From: Arcuatula senhousia | Lineage: Eukaryota; Mollusca; Bivalvia; Mytilida; Mytilidae | Assembly (NCBI GenBank): GCA_963971305.1 | Contig: OZ020308.1 | Span: forward strand, 39,709,275-39,773,274 | Direction: 5' to 3' | Length of the DNA stretch: 64,000 nucleotides | In this document: positions 23,381-33,686 of the stretch, in pieces | Layout of the letters: each line of letters opens with the position of its first letter | Numbering within the stretch: position 1 is the first letter of the stretch | The notes under the pieces: model-generated | Databases searched by the model: none | Told to the model about the DNA's origin: nothing | Seen by the model: only the letters and a program-made list of their open reading frames with translations | Program-made: the position numbers and the translations under genes

Positions 23381-24465
23381 TTACCCTTTAAAGGTAAAAA
23401 CGCGTGGTTTTTTTTTAACTTTTCCTGACGTATTGCAGATAAAGAAAAGCTGTTGTTTGCTTAACCCTCGGTTCAAATAGCTGTACAAAAGTCTCCATTG
23501 GGTTGATTATGTCAGATGACCCATTAAAGCTATTACAGCTTATAGGAGAGACTTATAGCTTAATTTTAACATCCATATAATTTTTTTATGAATACTACGT
23601 GTACATATGTGGTACATGTATATTTTATGATAAATATAATGTTGCGCTATTTTGGTAATAAAGTATATTTAAACCCTTTAATGTTGTTTAATTATTCATT
23701 CATTTTACAGTGTAGCTTATTTTTCTGTGTTGAGTATATTTGATCAGCTGATTGATATGGAAGATTTGATTGGTTTGAATTTGATCTTTGATTACAATTT
23801 GAAATACCTTTGAAAGATGAAAATGGAAGCTTTTTGACAATTTGATATATTTGACTTTGATGCTGTATATTTGAAGTTGAAACACTTATGATATCTATAT
23901 ATTGACTGGAATTAATACAAACCTTTTGGATTTATTCAGAAGCTTCATTCTTGGTTTATTCTACTTTATTTTGATAGGTAAGTTTATATTTTTGTACTTC
24001 ATTGTTTATAATTTTTATAGCGTACCTCTGATATTTATTGTAATATTTTGATATGTAGAAGGCCTTTCGATTTGTATATAGTTTTCTTTAGTAATCAATG
24101 TTTTGTGTATTGAATACATGAATATTGTATTGATTTTGTCTATCTTTAAATGTCGCTCATATCGATTGATAGTGTTATTATAACTTAGGTGAATTCGTTT
24201 GTAAAGCATTATATATATGTGTTATAGCTATTTACTGTAAATGTGTCACAACACATAAATATTTCGTATTTTATATAGCTTAATAGGGACCAAGTGAGTG
24301 ATCCAGACTCTTAGGATTCTCTTATCAATTTTTTTTTTAATCTGGTAATAAAATAGTTAATGTCGGGCTTGTTTGTTTTTTATCATCCCCATCGGTTATT
24401 TGGTTGCTTATTTTATAATACATGTACTAGTAGTTGGTAGGTGATGTTGAAGTCTAATCATTCAG
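23381..24465. other. Repeat debris and unassigned AT-rich sequence
   Basis: Contains fragments of the Helentron-like family near 23440-23540 and a decayed 3' end near 24290-24325 (GACCAAGTGAGTGATCCAGA). Nothing else recognised. Confidence 0.4.
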
Positions 24466-25146
24466 GTGGAGCAGCCTTTTGCGCATGCCTATGACGTCAA
24501 AACCGTTTCCTGTCCGCCATCTTGGATTTCGTCGGCCATTTTGCTACCGGTGACGCCACAACCAGTACTTTTGGAAGCTCATTTTCGCGCGAAAATTCGA
24601 ATTTCGAGATATCCGACCTCTCCACTACTAGATTTCAATGGGTCATATCTTAATTATTCCTTAACCGATTTTGATCCGGTTTGTTGCATTGTCATAAGTT
24701 CGTCAATGTATTTCCGTTGATTGCCTTTGTGTTGGTAAGTGGTCATCCGGGGCTTGACCACTAAGTGACCAATTCCACAGACGAAAAGAGGTATCGTTAA
24801 AGAGCTTAAGACCTTTACTGTTACATCACGAATATAAGGTTAAGAAAGTGAAAAAGGGTTAGAGATATGGGTTAGGGCCCCTTTTCGGCTACAAGAGCAG
24901 TCATTGCATCCTTTCTGCAGCCTTTTTAGCTGCTGCTTATGAGCAGCAGCCCAAATTTGCCTCCTCCCCCATAACCCCCTTAATTTAGGGGGTAAAATAC
25001 CCCATTTTACTCCACAACCCCCATTTTAAGTCGTTTAAGAGCCAAATAAATGGTTTTCCATGAAACTTTACACCAAATAACAAGAAAAACATCAAAAAGA
25101 TGGACTTGAAAACGAAAATCGGTACACCAAATTCATATAAAAACAA
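24466..25146. other. Unassigned sequence with a short open frame
   Basis: Starts with a locally GC-richer stretch holding an 84-codon frame at 24466-24720 (TTTTCGCGCGAAAA palindrome inside). It has no recognisable domain, so I do not call it a gene. A TTAAGAAAGTGAAAAAGGG-like G-rich stretch follows. Confidence 0.3.
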
Positions 25147-25280
25147 AATCTGTTGACGAAAAACATCAAACTATGAAAAGAAACTCACAAAATCTTGCAA
25201 CTTAACAAAATCTGTGAACGAAAAACATCAAACTATGAATAGAAACTCATTAAATCTTGCAACTACACAAAATCTGTTGA
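25147..25280. repeat. ~62-bp minisatellite, two and a half units
   Basis: AAAACATCAAACTATGAA, AGAAACTCA and AAATCTTGCAACT recur about 62 bp apart (25162 and 25224), each preceded by ACAAAATCTGT-GACG. Confidence 0.75.
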
Positions 25281-25385
25281 CGATTTACAAAGGGTAAATT
25301 TAAAGAAAATGACAAAAAGAAAAGAAACCAAAAAGGAATCATAAGCCCATAAAGGGCGACGCTAACAAAAGAAACGATGAAAGTA

Positions 25386-25745
25386 GAAAGGGCTAGGGTT
25401 ATAGAGTTAGGGTTAGATAATAGGGTAAGGGATTAGGCACAGGCGTTTGGGTCCAGGATTTTATTGTATTTTAAGTAATGTGTGTATATAAAAAAATTCA
25501 TCTATAGACGAGATGAAAATTTTCATATACACATTATTTATAATAAAATAAAATTCTGGACCCAAACGTAGAAATAGTATATAGACGAGATGAAAATTTT
25601 TATATACACATTATTTATAATAAAATAAAATCCTGGACCCAAACGCCTGTGGGATTAGGGTTAAGAATACGAGTCAAATGCGGTTAGGGTAAGAGATAAG
25701 GGTTAAGAATACGACTTAAATGCAGGGTTAGGTTTAGGATTAGGG
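25386..25745. repeat. Degenerate TTAGGG-rich sequence
   Basis: Many scattered GGGTTA, TTAGGG and GGATTAGGG words without a constant period (for example AGGGTTATAGAGTTAGGGTT at 25394), plus two AGGGTTAAGAATACGA phrases. The MITE at 25438-25651 sits inside it. Confidence 0.6.
25438..25651. mobile_element. 214-bp hAT-like MITE with perfect 8-bp target-site duplication
   Basis: Ends CACAGGCGTTTGGGTCCAGG and the exact inverse CCTGGACCCAAACGCCTGTG. GGATTAGG is duplicated on both sides (25430-25437, 25652-25659). An 8-bp duplication is the hAT-superfamily rule. The right side has an extra inverted ~77-bp unit. Confidence 0.85.
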
Positions 25746-26026
25746 GGACGAATAAAAATTCAGGGGCGAAACAAAGGGACGAAGTAAAAAAAGGGACAAT
25801 TAGCCGTTCCGCATGAATGCACACGACTTTACATGCTAGAAATCTAGGGTGGCTCTCTCAATACAAAAAAGCAACTATTTAACATGGAACCTATGGGAAT
25901 GAACTCGGGGTCATCAAGTGCAAAGTGTTCTATGGTGACCCGGCGCATTACTACTTGTACTACTTTTGAGAAATATCATTTTCCTCGAGGTAGCAAAAGC
26001 GCGGGGACCATGTTTTGCTCACAGGC

Positions 26027-26481
26027 GTTTGGGTCCAGGATTTTATTTTATTATAAATAATGTGTATATAAAAATTTTCATCTCGTCTATATACTATTTC
26101 CACGTTTGGGTCCAGGATTTTATTTTATTATAAATAATGTGTACATATAAAAATTTTCATCTCGTCTATATACTATTTCCACGTTTGGGTCCAGGATTTC
26201 ATTTTATTATAAATAATGTGTATATAAAAAATTTCATCTCGTCTACATACTATTTCCACGTTTGGGTCAAGGATTTTATTTTATTATGAATAATGTGTAT
26301 ATAAAAATTTTCATCTCGTCTATATACTATTTCCACGTTTGGGTCCAGGATTTTATTTTATTATAAATAATGTGTATATAAAAATTTTCATCTCGTCTAT
26401 ATACTATTTCCACGTTTGGGTCCAGGATTTTATTTTATTATAAATAATGTGTATATAAAAATTTTCATCTCGTCTATAAAC
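26027..26481. repeat. 77-bp tandem array, six units
   Basis: GTTTGGGTCCAGGATTTTAT starts at 26027, 26104, 26183, 26260, 26337 and 26414 (spacings 77, 79, 77, 77, 77). The unit is the subterminal region of the MITE. The sixth is cut by the nested transposon. Confidence 0.95.
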
Positions 26482-26483
26482 TA

Positions 26484-27660
26484 TACTAGGCAAAAAAAGA
26501 AACGTTACACTTATGTTTAATTTGATAAAATTTCTATAACAAAAGAAAAGTTGTAACTTCCATTGAATAAACGTATCTTTTGTCATACTGAAGAGACTAA
26601 AATCCAGTATACCTGATTTTGATCCGAATTTAACATCTCTTTAAGGTTTTACTTAGATATTGTAAAAAATCAAGTTTGCAAAGAATTATCGTTCCTGACT
26701 AACCATTCAGTTGAATATCTGACCTTATTTCGATGAATATAAAGTTGAATTCAGAATAAAGGGACATTTAACCATCTGTAAAACTATAGGGATGGGATAT
26801 TTTGCAACGTTTTCCGGTGGGATTTGGTTATTTCTAAAAACCAAATTCAGTAAAATCAAAATTGACAAAATGTTGAAAGTTACAAAATTTCTGTTAAATT
26901 TTGATTTTTCGGTTTAAAAAGGGTGCTTCTTACTTATCTATGACAATTTTAGGCATGTTATAACTCATTAACGTCATTACGCGAAAGAAACGTAATCCAG
27001 AGGACGTCTTTTTTAAAACAATGACGTCAGCTTGGCGTGACCGCGTACGTTCAGTGTTTATGAAAAATAGATTAGAATTTTATCCATTTACACGAGTTAA
27101 GGTTTTGCACCGTTAACGAAGCGATTACGAAGAAAAATAAAGCGACAACGCATGATCTAAACTCGCGTTGGTTATGGTATTCTGCTACTTCCGGTCTCAC
27201 CGATTGTTGTTCTGCTACCTCTGACACGAGTCTCTGGTCTATGGATAGTTGTTCTAAAGTCTTTTATATGATTTATCACCTGTATTTTTGTCATTCCTGT
27301 ATCCAACACGAAAGAATAGAGTTGCTTCAACTTTTGACGTTAACGTCACGTGTCTGACCAGCAATTTCTCAACATTTAAGTGCGACCTTTTGTTAACCGT
27401 GATATTTGTTACATTTAACGACCATAATCACTAACTTAATTGAATTTTCGACACGTAAAATTTTAAAAGTTCCAATTTTGGAAAAAATTGAAAAGTGACG
27501 TAACGTCATTTTCAAATCCGCTTTCAATACGCAAATTTGACAGAAAACCCGTTTATTGCCTAATCTTAATATCAAAATTTCGAAACAAAATATGTTTCGA
27601 AAAAATCTTAAAAGAAAACCAATGACCCCACCAATGTAACGTTTCTTTTTTTGCCTAGTA
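26484..27660. mobile_element. 1,177-bp TA-target DNA transposon (Tc1/mariner-like), non-autonomous
   Basis: Termini TACTAGGCAAAAAAAGAAAC and GTTTCTTTTTTTGCCTAGTA are perfect inverted repeats (25 bp with the next GTTAC). TA is duplicated at 26482-26483 and 27661-27662. No frame longer than 61 codons. Confidence 0.85.
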
Positions 27661-27950
27661 TATTTCCACGTGGAAATAGTATATAGACAAGATGAATTTT
27701 TTTATATACACATTACTTATAATACAATAAAATCCTGGACCCAAACGCCTGTGGTTTTGCTGTTCCACGTACCTACGAATGGCGGTTAAACTGAAATGAC
27801 TTGAAGTAGAAAGATGAAAATGTGTGACTGTCATTAATTACATTGTGGGTAGGGACTGTGCCAAGGGTTATGCCCTAGACACTGGTCTACATTGGTAGTC
27901 AAAAGACTAACTATTGTTTTGTCACAACGGAACTAAAACTTGATTCAGTT

Positions 27951-28103
27951 CAGGGGCGGATCCAGAGGTCCGTGAAAGGGGGCGAAAAATGTCAGACCTT
28001 GATGAAATTTGAAGTTGCTTGGTAAATTTTATACGGAAAAAAATTAAGTTTCTCAATTAAAGGGGGAAGTACGCCCCTTCCGCCCCCTCTGAATCCGCCA
28101 CTG
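27951..28103. mobile_element. 153-bp MITE, CAGGGGCGGATCCAG / CTGAATCCGCCACTG termini
   Basis: Inverted termini, and CAGTT on both sides (27946-27950, 28104-28108), a 5-bp duplication. The interior contains C/G runs as in the copies at 14104 and 28391. Confidence 0.7.
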
Positions 28104-28390
28104 CAGTTATTACACTATGTTTGGTTGGACATTGTGTAGAAGGTTTTGGAATTTTGATATTTTCTATAGGGGCTTGGGAATAGAGAAAGCCTAAGGGCGC
28201 ATATTTTTTTTATGTCAGCCTAATGTAAAGCTAACTCAGTGTTTTAATTTTTATATTGGATGAATGGGATAGACAACAAAGTAGCCTACAAAAAAGACGC
28301 ATTTTTCGGGATAACTTGTTGAATTTGCCAGCTGTTATTAAAGAAACCAAAAATATTGTTCTTTCTTGTCAAGAGACGACCTGTACAGGG

Positions 28391-28540
28391 TAGGGGCGGA
28401 CCCAGAGTTAAATGAAAAGGGGAGGTGTAATTGCAAAAATGTCAAAAGTTCGATGTTTTAAAGCAGTTTGGTCAATGTTATAAAAAAAAATCTCAATTAA
28501 AGGGGTGGTGTACGCCCCCGTCCCCTCTAGTTCGCCACTG
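28391..28540. mobile_element. Diverged copy of the CAGGGGCGGATCCAG MITE
   Basis: Starts AGGGGCGGACCCAGAG and ends CTCTAGTTCGCCACTG; the interior phrases GTCAATGTTATA and TCTCAATTAAAGGGG match the 27951 copy. No clear target-site duplication. Confidence 0.65.
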
Positions 28541-29268
28541 CAAGGTGTCAGACCCACCCCCTAATTTTTAGAAAGGATTTGTAATCTCTGTTCAGATCGA
28601 CAATCCTAACATAACCACAAAAATCTTACTTCCTATAAAACAATTTGCAGCACAATATCTAACAATTCATAATACTCATTATAATCCCAGTTTATTTATT
28701 TCTATACTAACAACACAAGAATAGCGGCGATCTGCATCGTCACTGCTTCGACTTGTAATCTTTTGTTATTCGTATTTTTGGCAATATATAATTCTTCAAA
28801 AACGATGTAATCCCTATGGCTTATAAATGCCAAGAAGGATACCTTTTATCGACTGTGACTTTTAGTATATTGTTATTTGCGTAAAATAATCTGAGAGAGA
28901 GAGATTTTTTCTTTTAGATCCTTTGCTTATTGACGAAATTCCAGTTTTCAACGATTTTTCATAAAAATAAGAAGTCCCCTAAACCTATCAAAAAGGACAA
29001 CTTGTATCTGAATGGGGCATTTAAGTATGTTTTAGGAGACAGTCTTAGCTTTCCAATGAGCCCTATTAACCTTCTTGTAGTTTAACCATTTTTGCATAGA
29101 ATGACTGGACTTTAGGCTTACAAATATGTAGGCCTTAATAAAAAAAACTTGTGTGGTTACATATATGTTTACATTGAATCATATATTTATTTTCAATTCT
29201 GACATCTTTTTGATAAATATTTCATAGAATAACAAAATATATTGTAGCATAACAATGTCTTGGGTACA
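28541..29268. other. Unassigned intergenic sequence
   Basis: No gene, and no repeat shared with the rest of the window; contains a short GAGAGAGAGA run near 28892. Confidence 0.35.
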
Positions 29269-29860
29269 AAGGACTAGAGCCACGAACCCCCATATTTGGC
29301 CCTGTTAATACTCAAATATCAAAATTGGTTTGATTTACACCAAAATTTGTGTATGTATAGCTGGATGTCTGTGTTAAAAGAGAAAAGATTTGGTTATGGT
29401 GTATAAATGAATTTTCAAGTACCCTAACCCTTCAAAAATAGCCTTAATCAGTGATTTTTCACTTTTTGGCCAAAATGACTTGTTTTTCAGTCACAATTTT
29501 GTGATTTTCTATGTAACGCCACCCCTCGCCCATCGAAATTTTTGTTGAAATATGAAGAAATTAATGTATTTATAAAATTTAAGCAAAAATATTTATGGGC
29601 GAGGGGTGGCGCCCATGTCATTTTCACCAAAAAACAGGTGGAATATTGTGAAATTTAGCTGAAATTATCATATTTTCAATTTTAGCGTCACTTTATAACG
29701 TCATTTCAACGTCACAAGTACAGAAAACTTTAAAATTGATTTTGTTTTGTAACAAGTAATCATTCTAGACTACTTGGCCAGAAAAATCTTATCTAACAAA
29801 TGGATTTTAAAAAATGGTCCGATTTAGGGCAAAATATGAGGGTTCGTGGCTTTAGTCCTT
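29269..29860. mobile_element. 592-bp MITE with an internal second inverted repeat
   Basis: Left end AAGGACTAGAGCCACGAACC is matched by the inverted right end GGTTCGTGGCTTTAGTCCTT. Inside, 29517-29533 (CGCCACCCCTCGCCCAT) is exactly inverted at 29595-29611, 61 nt apart. No target-site duplication could be fixed. Confidence 0.75.
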
Positions 29861-30061
29861 AATAACAAATCCAATTTCTTTTTAATATCCGAAAAATCTT
29901 AGAACACTTATTGCTTGATTCCACATGTATTTGTCACACTTCCGACTAAGACCATGCTCATTTACATGATTTAGACTCACCACTTCTCAATTTTTATAAA
30001 GCTACACAGAGAGCAGCGTGATACGACCACATATCGATTTCTTTATTTATATCAACCCTTT

Positions 30062-30135
30062 ATTAAACAAAGAAGCAAAGAGGCACCAATGGGGCATTCA
30101 AGTGTCAAAAGTCCGAAAGGGCAACGACGAAACCG
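30062..30135 (-). repeat. Solo tail of the Penelope-like element
   Basis: On the minus strand it reads GCCCTTTCGGACTTTTGACA then GCCCCATTGGTGCCTC, a diverged match to the 53-bp terminal repeat at 12075 and 13089. Confidence 0.65.
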
Positions 30136-30284
30136 GTATACATGAACCAAAACAAAGCACGATGAAACTCTTATAATTTTAGTCTCTTTGAACTCTTATC
30201 AATAGAAAACAGTGAGATATTGGATTGAAAAACGCAGCAATTCCAATGATTTTTTTTTCGAAAAAATTAAGTTTGGGCGTGGCC

Positions 30285-30845
30285 AGCCTTTGACCTCCCG
30301 TAGCGTTGTAACGGTACAAGATACATAAAAACCATTGCCACATTTAGTTGACAGACTTATTGAGGAATACTATGAAAAAGAATGATGAACAATAAATGTT
30401 CTACAGCAGTTTTATTAAAACATTAATTTTAAACATTTTGCCTCCTTTTTCTTAAGTGTTAGGGGGTTCAAACCCCAAATCCAAGAGGATTCTTCCTTAA
30501 GTGGTTACCAACATCATAATAAAACTACATTACAATTGGATGACCCACTATAACTTACGTTCTTGCATAAAACTATTGTACAGACCATTTTACGGTTGGC
30601 GTTTTTAGCCCTTAGGCCCTTATTTTCTGGAGTAAGAAATATTGCAATTCTGATCGAAAAATGCAAATTTTTACAGGTATTCCAATTAAAAAAATTGAAT
30701 ATCGGACCACAAATAAAAAAAGCTTCAATTTTTGGGGCGTTGCCCAATTTTGACCCTCCCTGTAGAATTATAACGGTGCAAGATACACAAAAACCATTGG
30801 TATAAGAAGTAGACAGTCTTTAATGAGGAAAACAATAAAGGTAAA
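30285..30845. repeat. Pair of related direct repeats
   Basis: 30290-30390 and 30745-30845 share GGGCGT, TTTTGACC-TCC, TAACGGT-CAAGATACA and AAAAACCATTG with a downstream GACAG-CTT-AT-GAGGAA. About 455 bp apart; nature unknown. Confidence 0.55.
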
Positions 30846-31066
30846 AAACGAAATTACCGAACTTGGAGGATCAATCTCAATGTCCAAGAGAAAAGACAAA
30901 ACATGGAAGACACGCCGGAATAGTTATTGATCGCAATGGTCCTGACTTGGTACAGGCATTTTAAATGAAATGGTGGGTTAAACCAGGTTTTATGGCGCGC
31001 CAAACCTCCCTCTTCCGTTGCGATCTTAGGAACCGGTAGTATCACACAACGTAACACGGTTGTGAA
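30843..31066 (+). repeat. Dispersed repeat with TTGGTACAGGCATTT core, copy 1
   Basis: Phrases AACTTGGAGGATCAATCTCA, GACTTGGTACAGGCATTTTA, GGTGGGTTAAACCAGGTTTT and CGTTGCGATCTTAGG recur inverted at 50856-51079. From memory this family is abundant in mussel genomes; its class is unknown to me. Confidence 0.65.
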
Positions 31067-31950
31067 GACATAATAGGGATACTTAGATGATCATCTCAGT
31101 ACAACAATCAGCAAAACACTAATCAAAACAAACACTAACCAAAACGTTCAACACACTTTTGAAATTTTCCACCAGTGGCTGATAACGAAGGAAGATTTTT
31201 TTAGGACCGTATGAGACGTATTTTCTTTTTATGAATTTTCAAAATAGGAGAATTGAAAATAAACATTCTAAAGAAGTTTTGTGCATACACACATTAAGCC
31301 CATTTTGTCCTTTTCTCTAAAATGGTAGTGACCACAAACTCCATTTCCTTTAGTAGATACAAGCACCATTTCTAAATTTCATAACAATCGGTCAACTATA
31401 TAAAACGTACAGTATCCACAGAAGATATCATTATAACATAATTCGATCGCAAAATATTTTCGGCTGCGTAAAAATCTAACGTCAAGCCTTGTTTATCATT
31501 ATTGGTTGCAAAACTTAACAGTATAGTTTACTAGTACATTTAGTATATAATTATTATAAAATAATATCATGCATATGAAATGAAAACAAAGAGGTACCGA
31601 GAACTGAATGAATATTTAAAAGTGTTATCATATACTAATTTGGCCAATGACTATATACAACAGATTACAACCACCTCTAACTCAGCAGGATAATATTGAG
31701 ATTAAGAAAAAAATCACTTTGACAGATATATGCCAGTATTATTAATCATACATTTTTATAAAAAAAAAGTCAATAAAAAGAAAAGTTTTGAAAGTAATGA
31801 CTTTCCCGATCATCCAAGTTCACATTGAAACTGTCATGGTGAAGAACAAATAGATGAGTGTGACATAGAAACCGCAAAATCTCATATCATGTCATACCGG
31901 GTATAATAATAAAGTAATAGTATGTTAAAGCTTTGCTTTGGTTGACATGT
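31067..31950. other. Downstream flank of the large minus-strand gene
   Basis: Should contain its 3' UTR. I found no unambiguous AATAAA on the minus strand in the first several hundred bases after the stop codon. No repeats shared with the window. Confidence 0.35.
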
Positions 31951-33686
31951 TTAAAACAGCAAGATCAAAACAAAGAAATATATCAGGAACGAGAAATTAA
32001 ACATAACGCTTGGCGCAGATGAGCTAGGTTTTGTGGTTTTTCTATATTGTGGGGTAGTCGAAGTTTTTGCAGTTGATGTTACTTTTTCAGATGGCATATC
32101 CGTATTATCGTACGTTGTAGACGGATTCCGAGTGATGTCGATAGTTGCAGACGATGTGATTGTGTTCTGTTGCGTATACGTAGCAGACGATGTTCCAGAC
32201 GACACTTCAGTGTTACCTTGAGATGTAGACGGAATATTTGTATAATCATGCGTTGAAAACGGCAATGACGTGCTATGATCTGCTAGTGTTGTGGTTACGG
32301 TGTCGGGGGCCGTGACATTTATTGAAAGAGTAATAGATGTTGTTTTGGGAGGGATGCCGTTGTCAGTTACTGTTACATTAAATGTGATATCTCCTCCAGG
32401 TAATGGACTCTTGTTTGTGTAAATATTCCCGGTTTTAGAGTCAATCTTTAAAAGGTCGTCTTGAACAGTCAAATCATAGGATACATCATCACGATCTGCA
32501 TCTGATGCCGATAATGTGCAAATAAATGAATTCTCTGGTGCATATCGCAGTATGGTTTCAACTACACAGAGTTGCTGCAATGCAGGAGAATGTTTGTTGG
32601 ACGAACCAAATGTTAGATTGTATGTAATGGACAATTCTGTTGATAAAATCGAATCTCCATCATCAACATAATCCAACATGTGAACAAGATGTTCGTCACG
32701 AATGTGTGTTGTTAGCCATACATTTTTACCGACCAGAATTTGATTATTTTTACCAGAAAATCGAACTGCAGATAGAAGTTCTTGTTTTTCGATCGTTATG
32801 TTGTTTTTAATTCTGAAATAAAACCACTGCGACGAATTTGAAAGAACTGTCAATGTTATAAAAGTATATCTTTTCCCTGCAGACCCCGCAACAACAGAAG
32901 ACGTAACACCAATGACCGATGCCTTGAAGACTTCCTGTACGTCTCGACCATCAGCACTATTATACAAACGTTCAGGTATACCTTTACTATCGACAAAGTT
33001 ATTGACGAGGAAATCATCTAATCCATCATCATTTGGAAATATTCGAACCAAGTGGATAAGTTCATGGTACTTTACATATTCAAATAAGGACAACTCCGGA
33101 TCTCCCAATGGATTTATATTTTCAAACGAGGCAGTAAAGTTGTAAAACGTTCCCATTAGTGAAGTTGTCAACAACCAGTTAGCAGTTTTTGTCTCATTTG
33201 GACCTATATCCCCAAAGTCTACCGTTAATGACGGCTTCATTGGCGAGATACCTATGTATGCACCTATAATCTTAAAGGAAACTAACAGACCTTTCTCGTT
33301 TTCGATTATTTCCGGTTGTGCAGACGCTATTTTAACAGAACGTGCATAGCCATTGCCAATATTTGAAATCATAACCGCTAAACTAAAAGGAATAATTGGT
33401 TCTTTTTCTGGGGTTAAAGGGTCATCACCTCTTACATACTTCTCATGAAAATAATGTAAAATGAGAGAAGGATTTGGCTTCACCGTGATCACATCCGGAG
33501 TCAAAGTCACGGAGAAGTTTGATCCACCGACGCTGTAGGACAAAGTTCCTCCAACTAAGTACATAGTATCGTCATATGGGGCTGCTGTAGAATAAGGAAT
33601 CATCAACCATTCTGCTGACCCAGATAAAGCCTGACCCAAACGACCATTTCCCTCCACACCCGAGATCCCCAGCAAATTAGGCTTTC
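31951..33686 (-). CDS. Giant gene terminal exon 26: conserved block, cadherin repeat, Ser/Thr stalk, GPI-type tail
   Basis: 578 codons ending TAA. Begins GKPNLLGISGVEGNGRLG and GSAEWLMIPYSTAAP; YLVGGTLSY; SAQPEIIENEKGLLVSFKII; SLTVDFGDIGPNET. The cadherin repeat shows APENSFICTLSASDADRDDV and TVTDNGIPPKT. A 90-residue Ser/Thr-rich stalk follows, then SSSAPSVMF and a hydrophobic C-terminus with no tail. An upstream ATG at 33780 is intron, because the TTTGCAG acceptor lies at 33687-33693. Confidence 0.95.

Larger units (their letters stand above)
26020..27753. mobile_element. Expanded copy of the same hAT-like MITE, with internal array and nested transposon
   Basis: Same inverted termini as 25438-25651, with GTTTTGCT duplicated exactly on both sides (26012-26019 and 27754-27761). 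The left arm has grown to six 77-bp units; the right arm has one inverted unit. A TA-target element sits at 26484-27660. Confidence 0.88.

Noticed and set aside
24466..24720. 84-codon open frame
   Set aside because: No recognisable domain and it lies among repeats.
26027..26481. Regular ~77-bp direct repeats as a CRISPR array
   Set aside because: Repeats are contiguous with no unique spacers, and the organism is eukaryotic.
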